From J084 sp964471405 (lineage in GTDB: Bacteria; Pseudomonadota; Alphaproteobacteria; Sphingomonadales; Rhodothalassiaceae): a stretch of 31,511 nt of DNA. Below the pieces are notes generated by a model that did not search any database, was not told the DNA's origin, and was given only the letters and a program-made list of their open reading frames with translations. Positions 14,295 through 22,613 of this stretch are shown here, piece by piece. The position numbers were made by a program, and so were the translations under genes. Location: contig CAYYGH010000031.1 of assembly GCA_964471405.1 (NCBI GenBank), positions 1 through 31,511 of the forward strand, written 5' to 3'. Each line of letters begins with the position of its first letter. The stretch's first letter is position 1.

Positions 14295-15533
14295 ATGCCC
14301 CAGTTCCGCTATCGGGCCGTCAGCCCCCGGGGACGTGTCCGGGAGGGAGTGGAGGAGGCGCCCACGCGCGAGCGCGCGCTTCAGGCCCTGCGCGCCCGCG
14401 GTCTTGTGCCGCTGAAACTCGAACCGGCACGTGATGCCGGCGGGGTGCGCGCCGCCGGCCTGCACACCGCCGTCAGACGGGGCGGCAGACGCCGCTTCGA
14501 TGCCACGGCCCGGGCGCTCCTGATCCGCGAGCTGGCTGCGCTGGTGGCGGCCGGCATGCCGCTGGCGGATGCCCTGGCCGCTCTGGAACGCAGTGGTGGT
14601 GGCGCTCCGGCGGTGGCGATGATGGCCGGCCGCCTCCTGAAGGCCGTGCGCGAGGGGCGGGCGCTCTCCCAGGCGATGGCCGAGGCAGGTGATGAGGCCT
14701 TTCCCCCCTTCGTGCGAGGGCTGGTCCGGGCCGGGGAGGCCAGCGGCAAGCTGTCCCGGGCGCTGGCACGCATAGCGGATGCGCTGGAGGCGCAACTTGC
14801 GCTGACGCGTGAAATCCGCTCCGCCCTGACCTATCCCGCCCTGGTGGTGATTGTGGCGGCGGCCGCCGTCGCGATTCTGCTGTTTGCCGTCGTGCCCGAA
14901 TTCGCCGGTCTGTTTGCGGACCGCACCGCCGCCCTGCCGGCCAGCGCGCGCCTGATCTTCTGGCTGTCCGCGACCTTGCGCAGTCATGGGCTTGAAATCG
15001 CCATCGCCACGCTCGGCGGTTTTCTGGCGCTCGTGCTGTGGTGGCGCGACCCGCGGCGACGGGCGAGCCGGGATGGCTGGCTGCTGCGCCTGCCCCGCAT
15101 CGGCTCTCTCATCCGCCTTCATGCGGGAGCCCGCTTCCTGCAGACCCTGGGAGAGCTGCTGGCCGGAGGCGTGGCGCTGGTCCCGGCATTCGAGCTGGCG
15201 CAACAGGCCATCGGCAACCGGGCTCTCGAAGATCAGCTTCACGGGGTGCTCCCCCATCTCCGCCAGGGGCGGAGCCTGGCGGAGAGCCTCAAGGAGACCA
15301 GCTTTCTCGATCCGCTCACCCGCGAGATGTTGGCAGCAGGAGAACAGGCGGGTGCCCTGGCGGAGATGGCGCTGCATGCCGCACAACTGGCGCAAGATCA
15401 TGTCCGCCGGCAGGTGCGTGCCCTCATCGCCCTTCTGGTGCCGGCCGTCACCCTGCTGCTCGGCGTCATCGTGGCCGGCATCGTCGGCTCCATGCTGTCC
15501 GCGATTCTCGCCTCCTACGATGTCGCCTTCTAG
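14295..15533 (+). CDS. gspF: Type II secretion inner-membrane platform protein GspF
   Basis: Polytopic inner-membrane protein that couples the GspE motor to pseudopilin assembly. The 412-aa length is normal. It opens with the family signature PQFRYRAVSPRGRVREGVEEA and has two T2SSF domains, at about residues 75-195 and 275-395, each with the pattern of a helical bundle. Three membrane segments are visible: LVVIVAAAAVAILLFAVVPEF near 190, LEIAIATLGGFLALVLWW near 235 and the C-terminal ALIALLVPAVTLLLGVIVAG. The start ATG at 14295 lies 56 bases after gspE. It is followed after 13 bases by the GspH pseudopilin gene, where gspG would normally be found. Confidence 0.93.
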   Translation: MPQFRYRAVSPRGRVREGVEEAPTRERALQALRARGLVPLKLEPARDAGGVRAAGLHTAVRRGGRRRFDATARALLIRELAALVAAGMPLADALAALERSGGGAPAVAMMAGRLLKAVREGRALSQAMAEAGDEAFPPFVRGLVRAGEASGKLSRALARIADALEAQLALTREIRSALTYPALVVIVAAAAVAILLFAVVPEFAGLFADRTAALPASARLIFWLSATLRSHGLEIAIATLGGFLALVLWWRDPRRRASRDGWLLRLPRIGSLIRLHAGARFLQTLGELLAGGVALVPAFELAQQAIGNRALEDQLHGVLPHLRQGRSLAESLKETSFLDPLTREMLAAGEQAGALAEMALHAAQLAQDHVRRQVRALIALLVPAVTLLLGVIVAGIVGSMLSAILASYDVAF

Positions 15534-15546
15534 AGGGGGAGTGATG

Positions 15547-16038
15547 ATGGCGGCATGCAGCACCGCAAGACGACCTCGGCAGGGTGCGGGCTTCACCCTC
15601 ATCGAACTGCTCGTCGTGCTCGTCGTCATCGCTCTCATCGCCGCGCTTGCCGCTCCCCGCCTTGGGGGACCACTGGCCGGCGCGGGCCTGCGCCGCACCG
15701 CCGATGAGCTGACGGCCGCGCTGCGGGGCGCCCGCATCTGGGCCCGCTCCCATGGCACACCTGCCGCCCTGCTGCTGGATCTTGAGAATCATCGCTTTGC
15801 CAGGGTGACGTCGGATGGAGGCCTGCGCTGGCTCGGATCCTGGCCGGATGAGCTGCACATCGCCATCAGCACTGCCGAAGAGGAAATCAGCCCCGACAAG
15901 CGCCGTGCCCGGATCACCTTTTTCCCCGACGGCACCAGTCTCGGCGGGCGCATCACGCTCGCACAAGGGGAAAATCACATTTCCATCACCATCGACTGGT
16001 TGACGGGGCGGGTCCGGCTCGCGCAACAAAGCGGGTGA
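15547..16038 (+). CDS. gspH: Minor pseudopilin GspH
   Basis: Prepilin-like subunit of the pseudopilus, processed by a prepilin peptidase at the inner membrane. The 163-aa protein has a short leader ending GAG, then FTLIELLVVLVVIALIAALA with the conserved Glu at +5 of the mature protein. The C-terminal part (RRTADELTAALRGARIWARS and ITFFPDGTSLGGRITL) fits GspH/FimT rather than GspG, which has a Ca-binding loop and a DPWG-type motif not seen here. GTG 15541, ATG 15544 and ATG 15547 are all possible starts; GGAG lies five bases before 15547. It is 13 bases after gspF. Confidence 0.85.
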   Translation: MAACSTARRPRQGAGFTLIELLVVLVVIALIAALAAPRLGGPLAGAGLRRTADELTAALRGARIWARSHGTPAALLLDLENHRFARVTSDGGLRWLGSWPDELHIAISTAEEEISPDKRRARITFFPDGTSLGGRITLAQGENHISITIDWLTGRVRLAQQSG

Positions 16039-16097
16039 CACGCCCGAAAGGCGCTGATGCCATCCGCAGAATTCCTGGAGGAAAGATTAGGCACGGG

Positions 16098-16126
16098 TTG
16101 AAAATTACAGTATGTTTCTCATAGGT
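16098..16126 (+). promoter_or_regulatory. Possible internal promoter before the gspL-like gene
   Basis: In an AT-rich 110-base gap, TTGAAA at 16098 is followed after about 17 bases by ATAGGT. The -10 match is poor, so this is only a candidate for separate expression of the L-M-C-D-I-J half of the cluster. Confidence 0.25.
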
Positions 16127-16149
16127 GACGAGATCCACGGGGATTGGGG

Positions 16150-17325
16150 ATGGCGCAGGGCGAGACGATCGAAACGAGTTTTCTGAACCTGCGGGTGCTG
16201 CTGGCCCGTGCTGCGGGGCAGTTTCGCGCCCTTGGCCGGCTGCCGGTGCTGGCGCATTGGGCAAGGCGCCTGTTCGGCTGGCGCCGCACTCTGGTGATCG
16301 CCCGGCACAGCGGGCAGATCGTCGTCGGCCTGCACAGGGGCCCGGCCCTCGACGGTCGCCTCCTGGAGGCCATGGAGACCATCGCCGCGGCCCCCTGCCC
16401 GGAAGACGGGGACGATCAGGCCCTCAATGCCGTTCTTGGTGATCTGCTCAAATCCTGCGACATGACCGTCGACCGCATTGTTGCGGTGATTGCCCCGGAA
16501 CTCGTGCTCCATCGGCAGATCCACCTGCCTGAGGCCGCCCTTGCGGATCTGTCGGCGGCTGTGGCGATCGAGATCGATCGTCTGACCCCTTTTCCGCCCG
16601 ATCAGGTGGCCTTCGCCGCCGTACCGGACTGGGAGCAGGAGGCGGGTGAGCGGATGGTCACCGTGGCGGTTGCGGCCACGGCGCGCAGGACCGTGGAGTC
16701 TTTTCTGGAGGCCTTGCGCCGGCTCCGGATTCCGGTTGATGCGGTGCTTCTCGGCCATCTGAGCATGGATGGGCATGACGGCCGGGCCGGATTGCGCTGG
16801 CGGCGCAATCTGCCCCCTCTGCTGGCGGCCGCTGCCGGCATCGTTCTGGCGGCCCTGCTGCTGCGCTGGCCGATCACGAGCTTGCGAAGCGAGATCGCGG
16901 ACGCCCGCAGTAAGCTGGCCGCACTGATGCCTGAAGCCCATGCAGCCGCCGCGATCCGGAAGGCTCTGAGCGAACGCGAGGAAGCCATCACCTGGCTGGC
17001 CGGAACCCGCCGTCGGCAGCCGACCGCCCTTGCCCTTCTCGACGAGACCGCCCGCCTGCTGCCCAAGGATGCCTTTCTTCTTCAATGGTCCCTTGATGGC
17101 GAGCGCATCACGCTCATCGGCTATGGCCGTGAGGCAGCGCGGCTGATTGAAATCTTCGACCAGGCGAAACTCTTCACGCAGCCCCGCTTTACCTCGGCGC
17201 TCACGGCCGATTCCCGCCTGGGACGCGAACGCTTCTCCCTGGAGCTGACCCTGCGCTCCCCGCCGGAGGAGGCCCGCACAGCCTCTCCTTCGGACGCCGA
17301 CAGCACGGAGACGGCACGGCCATGA
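16150..17325 (+). CDS. gspL: GspL/PilN-like T2SS assembly-platform protein
   Basis: Inner-membrane protein that links GspE to GspM and the pseudopilus. The 391-aa protein has a cytoplasmic half (about residues 45-215) with PilM/GspL-like blocks such as LVIARHSGQIVVGLHRG and EIDRLTPFPPDQVAFA. A single membrane segment follows at about 223-245 (LPPLLAAAAGIVLAALLL), then a coiled-coil and a ferredoxin-like periplasmic domain (LDETARLLPKDAFLLQWSLDGERITLIGYG) typical of PilN/GspL. The ATG at 16150 is preferred over the TTG at 16144. Its stop overlaps the next start as ATGA, so it is coupled to the GspM-like gene. Identity is by domain layout and position; sequence match to classical GspL is modest. 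Confidence 0.75.
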   Translation: MAQGETIETSFLNLRVLLARAAGQFRALGRLPVLAHWARRLFGWRRTLVIARHSGQIVVGLHRGPALDGRLLEAMETIAAAPCPEDGDDQALNAVLGDLLKSCDMTVDRIVAVIAPELVLHRQIHLPEAALADLSAAVAIEIDRLTPFPPDQVAFAAVPDWEQEAGERMVTVAVAATARRTVESFLEALRRLRIPVDAVLLGHLSMDGHDGRAGLRWRRNLPPLLAAAAGIVLAALLLRWPITSLRSEIADARSKLAALMPEAHAAAAIRKALSEREEAITWLAGTRRRQPTALALLDETARLLPKDAFLLQWSLDGERITLIGYGREAARLIEIFDQAKLFTQPRFTSALTADSRLGRERFSLELTLRSPPEEARTASPSDADSTETARP

Positions 17326-18089
17326 TGGATGTCGGCCCCCATAACCTTGAAAACCGGCCTGCGGGGGAGCCGCAGGCAGCCGGCACGCATGCCGCATCAG
17401 CCGACGGGCCGACAGCTGCAGGGGCAGATCCCGCATCCCGCTCCGCGCCGGCCGGCGGGCAGCGACGGCATGCCCCGGCCACCCGCCTTCTGTTTCTTCT
17501 CGTCATTCTGACCATTCTTCTTGCCCTGGGCTTCGTCCTGCCGCTGTTCGAGGAGCGGACGGCCCTGCGGGATGAACTTGTGCGGCTGGACGATGAAATC
17601 GCCCGTGCCGAAGCATTGATTGCCGCCGCTCCCGAGCTGCAGGCGCAACTGGCCGGAACCGAACAGGAATTGACCCGGTCCGGCCTGCTGCTCGCCGGGG
17701 ATTCGGCCGCACGGGCGGCCGCCCAGCTCCAGACCCGCATCCAGACGCTTGCCGATGCGGCGGAAGTCGAGCTGCGTCAGCTCCAGGTCCATCCCACCCC
17801 GGCCCGCGAGCCGGGTCTGCCGGACATCCTGGAACCCGTGGAAATCGAGATGGAGCTTGTGGCCGACATCCAGGGCCTGCGGCAGATGCTTGCCGGGCTG
17901 GAAACGGGGCGTCCGCTCGTGTTCCTGCGCCGGCTCCACATCCGTGCCCGCCTTGAACGGGCCGATCCCCGCACCGGCAATTACAGTGTCATGCCCGAAC
18001 TGATCGTCTCGATGACCGTGCGGGGCTATCACCTGCTGCCTGCCGCCGCCTCCGACACCGCCCGGCAGCGCGAGGAGGGCGTGTCATGA
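17322..18089 (+). CDS. gspM: GspM/PilO-like T2SS protein
   Basis: Bitopic inner-membrane protein of the T2SS platform that pairs with GspL. The 255-aa protein has an unusually long Ala/Gly/Pro-rich cytoplasmic N-terminus (about 50 residues), one membrane segment at about 50-68 (LLFLLVILTILLALGFVLPL), then a coiled coil (ERTALRDELVRLDDEIARAEAL) and a ferredoxin-like periplasmic domain with the GspM-type ending VFLRRLHIRARLE and MTVRGYH. The start overlaps the gspL stop by four bases, and its stop overlaps the next start the same way. ATG 17325 is an alternative start. The assignment rests on topology and gene order. Confidence 0.75.
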   Translation: MMDVGPHNLENRPAGEPQAAGTHAASADGPTAAGADPASRSAPAGGQRRHAPATRLLFLLVILTILLALGFVLPLFEERTALRDELVRLDDEIARAEALIAAAPELQAQLAGTEQELTRSGLLLAGDSAARAAAQLQTRIQTLADAAEVELRQLQVHPTPAREPGLPDILEPVEIEMELVADIQGLRQMLAGLETGRPLVFLRRLHIRARLERADPRTGNYSVMPELIVSMTVRGYHLLPAAASDTARQREEGVS

Positions 18090-18913
18090 TCCGGAAACGG
18101 CAATGGCCGAACCTGCTGCTGCCGATGGCGATCCCCGTGTTCGCCGGCGGTCTGGTGAGCATGCTGCTCGTGCTGGCCGTGCCCGTCACGCGCCCTTCCC
18201 ACACGCCGCACGCCACGGTCTTTCATCCCGAGATCGGGCAGATCACCCTGCCTGATCCATCTCCTGAGATCGGCTCGGCCGTCATCGAGGCCGATCCCTT
18301 TGCCGGCGACCGCAAGGCACCGCCGCGGCGCACCCGTACGGCGGCTGCCGGCAGACAGGCGGCCATTGGCACAGGCACGCCGCCTGCCGCGGGTCGGCTT
18401 GCCCTTGTCGGGCTCCTGACGGATCCTTCCGGCCCCATCGCCGTCCTGCGCGACCGGACAAGCGGTGAGACCGCCCTGCTGCGCAAGGGAGAGTCCTTCC
18501 ACGGCCTCAGGCTGACGAAGGTGGAGGATCTTTCCGTGCAGTTGGAAGGAGCGGGCGGCAAGGCCCTCACGCTCACCCTGTCTTTTCGCAAGACGCAAAG
18601 CTCCATGACGGCACCTGCCCCCCGGACCGTTCCCCGGGCGCAGCTGCGTCCGCGTCGCCCTCATCCGGTCACGGGAACGGGACAGGGGGCAAGGACCGTC
18701 TCCCCGGCCGCCACTGTGGGCGCTCCCGCGCCGCGACGGGGCGGCTTCGGCCGGCCGAAACCGGCCCGCCGCTTCCAGGCCCGCAGCCGGGACGTGCGCA
18801 CCTGGCAGCGTAAGCTTGAGGACTACGGCATTGCCGGCGATTCACGCCGCCCCGTCCCGCCGCAAGAGGAAGGGACGGCTGCGCCGAAGGATCCGTCAGA
18901 TCCCTCACCCTGA
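18086..18913 (+). CDS. GspC/PilP-like bitopic T2SS protein
   Basis: 275-aa protein that probably connects the inner-membrane platform to the secretin. It has an N-terminal membrane segment at about 8-32 (LLLPMAIPVFAGGLVSMLLV) and a small beta-rich domain at about 105-170 (LALVGLLTDPSGPIAVLRDR, LLRKGESFHGLRLTKVEDLS), which resembles the GspC homology region or PilP. A basic Pro/Arg-rich tail follows with no PDZ domain. It overlaps the GspM-like gene by four bases and precedes gspD, fitting a GspC or GspN role. A specific symbol would be over-precise. Confidence 0.65.
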   Translation: MIRKRQWPNLLLPMAIPVFAGGLVSMLLVLAVPVTRPSHTPHATVFHPEIGQITLPDPSPEIGSAVIEADPFAGDRKAPPRRTRTAAAGRQAAIGTGTPPAAGRLALVGLLTDPSGPIAVLRDRTSGETALLRKGESFHGLRLTKVEDLSVQLEGAGGKALTLTLSFRKTQSSMTAPAPRTVPRAQLRPRRPHPVTGTGQGARTVSPAATVGAPAPRRGGFGRPKPARRFQARSRDVRTWQRKLEDYGIAGDSRRPVPPQEEGTAAPKDPSDPSP

Positions 18914-19028
18914 AAGGGGCGGTAGACGACATGCGATCGAGGAAAGATCAAAATCTGCGAAAGGGAGAGAGGCGTTGCAAAGAGAATGCCTGAAGAAGGA
19001 GAAGGGGCGCGTCCCCGACCCGGGCGGA

Positions 19029-21389
19029 ATGAACCCGGGAAGGGGCAGAGTCTGTCTCCTGCTGCCGCTTCTTGTTCTGACCGCCTGCACGACACCCGGC
19101 CATGAGGATCATCGTCCGGCACCCCCACCGGGCCTGTTCGAAGAGCCGCAGCATCAGCCGGACCGGAAGAAGGGCGGTCCGGGCGAAAGCGTGACCGAGC
19201 TGTCCACCGGCCGCCGGCTGGAAAAGCCGGAAATCTTCTCCGGCAGCCAGAATGCGCGCCTGGGCACCGCCCGCCGGACTGTCCAGGTGGCACCCGCGGA
19301 AGGGGGCTTGAGTCTCAATTTCGTGGATGCTCCCCTGCGTGACGTGGTTGAAGCCGTCCTGGGCGAGGCGCTGGGTCAAAACTATGTCATCGATCCTGGC
19401 ACGGATGCCCGCATCACCGCGCGTTCGGCCCGTCCCATCGCGAAGGATCGGCTGGTTGCCGTACTGGAGGACATCCTGGCCCTGCACAATCTTGCCCTGC
19501 TCAAGCGGGGGGAGGGATACCGCATCCTGCCCATCGACAAGGCCAGCAGCGTCTCCGCCGATGTTCTGCATCTGGCTGCCACCACGGCCGAAGGTGGCGG
19601 ATTCGGTTTTCACATCATTCCTCTGCGCTACGCCCAGGCGGCGGCCGTGCGGGATGCGGTCCAGCCCACCCTCGTGCCGGGACGTACCGTTCTTGCTGAC
19701 GATGCCCGCAATCTGTTGATCTTTCGCGGCCCCGGCTCGGAAGCCGAGGATGTGGTGGCCCTGGTGGAGCTGTTCGATGTCGACTGGCTCAAGGGCATGC
19801 ATTACGGACTCTTCCCCCTTGAGAGTGCCGATGTGGCCAGCGTCATCCCCGAACTGGAAGCGATCTTCGGCCTGGATGAAGCCCGTCCGGGCAGCATGCC
19901 GGCCGCCGTGCGCTTTCTGCCCATCGAGCGCATGAATGCCGTGCTCGTGATCTCGCCGTCGGGCGAGCTGGTGCGGGAGGCGCAAAACTGGGTCGAGCGG
20001 CTCGATCGCGGAGAAGGGGTGGCCGGCAAGCGCCAGCTGTTCGTCTACCGTCTCAAGGCCGCCCGGGCCGAGGACGTGGCCGAGGTCCTCAGCGGACTGT
20101 TTGAAGTGCAGCTTGCCGCCAACCAGAGCTCATCAGCCGGCTTCGGTGGTTTCGGCGATGTCGCCCCGGGACGGCGTGCGGGCCAGGCCTTCGGTCTTGC
20201 GGGTAGCAACGCAGGCGGACGGGCGCCGGCAGGTACCCCGGCCGCCAGAAGCACTGCCGGCTCCACCCGGCCGGCTTCCGGGACGACCGCCGCCCCTGCA
20301 CGCGGCACCGCATTCGGCCGCAGGAACAGCCGCAGCACGTTCTCCCCGCATGCCGCCCAGGGGATCGGCGGGGCAGCCGGCCAGCCCGTGTTCCACGAAG
20401 GACCGCGGATCATTGCCGACGGGCGCAACGATGCCCTGCTCGTCTACGCCACGCCGCAGGAATACCGGATGATCGAGCGCACCATCAAGCGGCTCGACAT
20501 CGCCCCTCTTCAGGTTCTCATTGAAGCGACGATCGCCGAAGTTTCCCTCAACGACGCCCTGCAGTTCGGCCTGCGCTGGTTCTTCCAGAACGAGGGCGCT
20601 ACCGGCCGCCGCACCAATACCGTCACCTTCTCGGATCTGGGCAATGGCGGCGTCAACCAGCAGTTCCCGGGCTTTTCCTACCTGTTCACCGGACGTTCGG
20701 CGCAAGTGGCGCTCAACACCTTGAGCGATCTGACGAAGGTCAATGTCGTCTCGTCTCCACAGCTGATGGTGCTGGACAATGGCACGGCCCGCCTTCAGGT
20801 GGGCGACCAGGTGCCCGTGCCCACGCAGCAGTCGGTCTCGACCCTCGATCCGAATGCGCCGATCGTCAATGCCATCGATTTTCGCGATACCGGCGTGATC
20901 CTGGAGGTGACCCCGCATGTCAATGCCAGCGGACTCGTCGTGCTGGACGTGCGCCAGGAAGTGTCCGATGTGGTGCCCACCACCACCTCCGGCATCGATG
21001 CACCCACCATCCAGCGGCGTGTCATCGAATCCACCGTCGCCGTTCAAAATGGCGAGACGATTGCTCTTGGCGGGCTCATCCGGGACAGCCGCAACCGCAC
21101 CCGCTCCGGCATTCCCGTGCTTTCCCGCCTGCCGCTGTTTGGCCCCCTGTTTGGGACCACCACCAACAAGAAGGATCGCACCGAGCTGCTCGTGCTGCTG
21201 ACACCGCGGGTGGTCCGTGATGCCGGCGAGGCACGCGCCGTGACGCGTGAGCTGCGTGAGCGCCTTTATGGCCTGGAGTCCCTGCGCAAACAGTTCGCCG
21301 TCAAGCCCGCCTCTTCCCCTGATGCCAAGACCCCCCCGGCCCGGAACACGGCATCCGGGACATCCGGGCCGGAGGAGTCCCGGCGATGA
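19029..21389 (+). CDS. gspD: Type II secretion secretin GspD, lipoprotein form
   Basis: Outer-membrane secretin pore of the T2SS, 786 aa. A lipoprotein signal ends at L-T-A-C with Cys20, so it may reach the outer membrane without a pilotin. N0 and N1-N3 domains follow (LNFVDAPLRDVVEAVLGEAL; ADVLHLAATTAEGGGF; VYRLKAARAEDVAEVL). A Gly/Ser/Ala/Arg-rich insert of about 80 residues (365-445) interrupts the N3 region. The secretin domain has VSSPQLMVLDNGTARLQVGD, VILEVTPHVN and ETIALGGLIRDS, ending with PLFGPLFGT and ELLVLLTPRVV. The ATG at 19029 gives a normal lipoprotein signal; a TTG at 18975 after GGGAGAGAGGCG is an alternative. The stop overlaps the gspI start. Confidence 0.93.
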   Translation: MNPGRGRVCLLLPLLVLTACTTPGHEDHRPAPPPGLFEEPQHQPDRKKGGPGESVTELSTGRRLEKPEIFSGSQNARLGTARRTVQVAPAEGGLSLNFVDAPLRDVVEAVLGEALGQNYVIDPGTDARITARSARPIAKDRLVAVLEDILALHNLALLKRGEGYRILPIDKASSVSADVLHLAATTAEGGGFGFHIIPLRYAQAAAVRDAVQPTLVPGRTVLADDARNLLIFRGPGSEAEDVVALVELFDVDWLKGMHYGLFPLESADVASVIPELEAIFGLDEARPGSMPAAVRFLPIERMNAVLVISPSGELVREAQNWVERLDRGEGVAGKRQLFVYRLKAARAEDVAEVLSGLFEVQLAANQSSSAGFGGFGDVAPGRRAGQAFGLAGSNAGGRAPAGTPAARSTAGSTRPASGTTAAPARGTAFGRRNSRSTFSPHAAQGIGGAAGQPVFHEGPRIIADGRNDALLVYATPQEYRMIERTIKRLDIAPLQVLIEATIAEVSLNDALQFGLRWFFQNEGATGRRTNTVTFSDLGNGGVNQQFPGFSYLFTGRSAQVALNTLSDLTKVNVVSSPQLMVLDNGTARLQVGDQVPVPTQQSVSTLDPNAPIVNAIDFRDTGVILEVTPHVNASGLVVLDVRQEVSDVVPTTTSGIDAPTIQRRVIESTVAVQNGETIALGGLIRDSRNRTRSGIPVLSRLPLFGPLFGTTTNKKDRTELLVLLTPRVVRDAGEARAVTRELRERLYGLESLRKQFAVKPASSPDAKTPPARNTASGTSGPEESRR

Positions 21390-21826
21390 GGCCACAGCCG
21401 GCCACGGTCGAGGACGGCATGCCGGCGGACTGCATGGTCCGCCCCCGGGGATTTACCCTGGTTGAGGTCATCGTCGCCTTCGTGATCGCTGCCCTCGCGC
21501 TGGCAGCCGTCTATGCGGCCTTCTCCCTCGGATTTGCCGCCAGCGAGAAGGCTGAAGACGCCCTCCGGCGGCAGATGGTGGCGGAAAACCGCCTTGCGGA
21601 GCTAGGCATTCTCTACCCGCTCAAGCCGGGCAGATACCAGGGCCGCGAGGCCGGCATCACCTGGGAGGTGGTGGTTCGGCCTGCATCCGGCTTTTCTCCG
21701 CGTCTTGACGAGGCATTGGGAGTGCAGCCGATGGACGTGCAGGTCTCGGTCAGCGATGGGCGGGGGAGTCTCGTTCTTCTGACCCGCCGGCTGGCCCAGC
21801 GAACCGTGGCACCCGAGGGACGCTGA
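21386..21826 (+). CDS. gspI: Minor pseudopilin GspI
   Basis: Pseudopilus tip subunit, 146 aa. A leader of about 21 residues ending in RG precedes FTLVEVIVAFVIAALALAAVY with Glu at +5. The later AENRLAELGIL and ITWEVVVRP blocks match the GspI family (AxNxLAxL and W-x-V motifs). The leader is longer than average, and an internal ATG at about residue 12 or 17 could be the true start. The gene overlaps gspD by four bases (ATGA), indicating coupled translation. Confidence 0.87.
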   Translation: MRPQPATVEDGMPADCMVRPRGFTLVEVIVAFVIAALALAAVYAAFSLGFAASEKAEDALRRQMVAENRLAELGILYPLKPGRYQGREAGITWEVVVRPASGFSPRLDEALGVQPMDVQVSVSDGRGSLVLLTRRLAQRTVAPEGR

Positions 21827-21829
21827 GGC

Positions 21830-22516
21830 ATGGTTGGGCAGGACCGGTTTCATGCCATGGTCCGGCGGCGTTCTTCACAGTGTCGACCGGCGTCTGCGGG
21901 CGGTTTCACCCTGGTCGAGCTTCTCGTGGCGTTGGTGATCCTGGGGTTGCTGATGGCCGCCCTCTATGGCGCCTTCCGGTTTTCCGCCCGGGCCCTGGAG
22001 GCGGCCCGCCAGCGCAGCGAGCAGCTGGAAGAATTCGCCGCCGCCAGCGCCTTCCTGCGCGAACGGCTTTCGGCGGCTGAAAATGCTCTGATTGCTACGG
22101 GGCCCCACAGTCAGACGGCCAGCTTTACCGGCACCGGCGATACGCTTGCCTTCGTCGCCCCCATGCCGGCGGAGATTTCCTTCGGCGGCCTCTACTACTT
22201 CCGCCTCGCCTTCGATCCCGCGGCCGGGGCAACCCGTCTTGACCTGGCGCTTTACCGGACGCGGGAAATCTTTTCCCTCGAGCAGGCGGCGGACCGGCGC
22301 ACGCGCTTCATCTTTCCCGGCTACCGGCCCGTCTTTCGCTATTATGGTCGCGATGAGCCTGCCCCCGATGCGCCGAAGAGCTGGCATGATGAATGGCCGC
22401 CGCGGGGCTGGCTGCCCCAGCTCGTCGAGATCCGGCTGATCGCCCTTGACCCCGGGCGCGCATCCAGGCGGCCATGGCCTCCTCTGCGCATCGCGATCGC
22501 CACCAGCGACCGCTAG
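21830..22516 (+). CDS. gspJ: Minor pseudopilin GspJ
   Basis: Pseudopilus tip subunit, 228 aa, starting three bases after gspI. The prepilin site is GG-FTLVELLVALVILGLLMAALY after a leader of about 25 residues, with Glu at +5. The remainder shows the GspJ layout: a long helix rich in Ala/Arg/Glu (ALEAARQRSEQLEEFAAASAFLRERL, cited here as residues about 52-77), then beta-rich segments such as LAFVAPMPAEISFGGLYYF and the late LPQLVEIRLIAL. No GspK gene follows; the next gene is on the opposite strand. Confidence 0.85.
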   Translation: MVGQDRFHAMVRRRSSQCRPASAGGFTLVELLVALVILGLLMAALYGAFRFSARALEAARQRSEQLEEFAAASAFLRERLSAAENALIATGPHSQTASFTGTGDTLAFVAPMPAEISFGGLYYFRLAFDPAAGATRLDLALYRTREIFSLEQAADRRTRFIFPGYRPVFRYYGRDEPAPDAPKSWHDEWPPRGWLPQLVEIRLIALDPGRASRRPWPPLRIAIATSDR

Positions 22517-22613
22517 AAAAGGCATGGGCCGGCATCCGGTGGCGGGCGGCAGGTTTCGCTTCAGCAACGAGGACCGCGCGAAGGAAGAAGAGCCGCCCGG
22601 TCATCCGCCGATG

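Noticed and set aside
15547..16038. Calling this pseudopilin GspG
   Set aside because: It lacks the GspG C-terminal calcium-loop features and fits GspH/FimT better.
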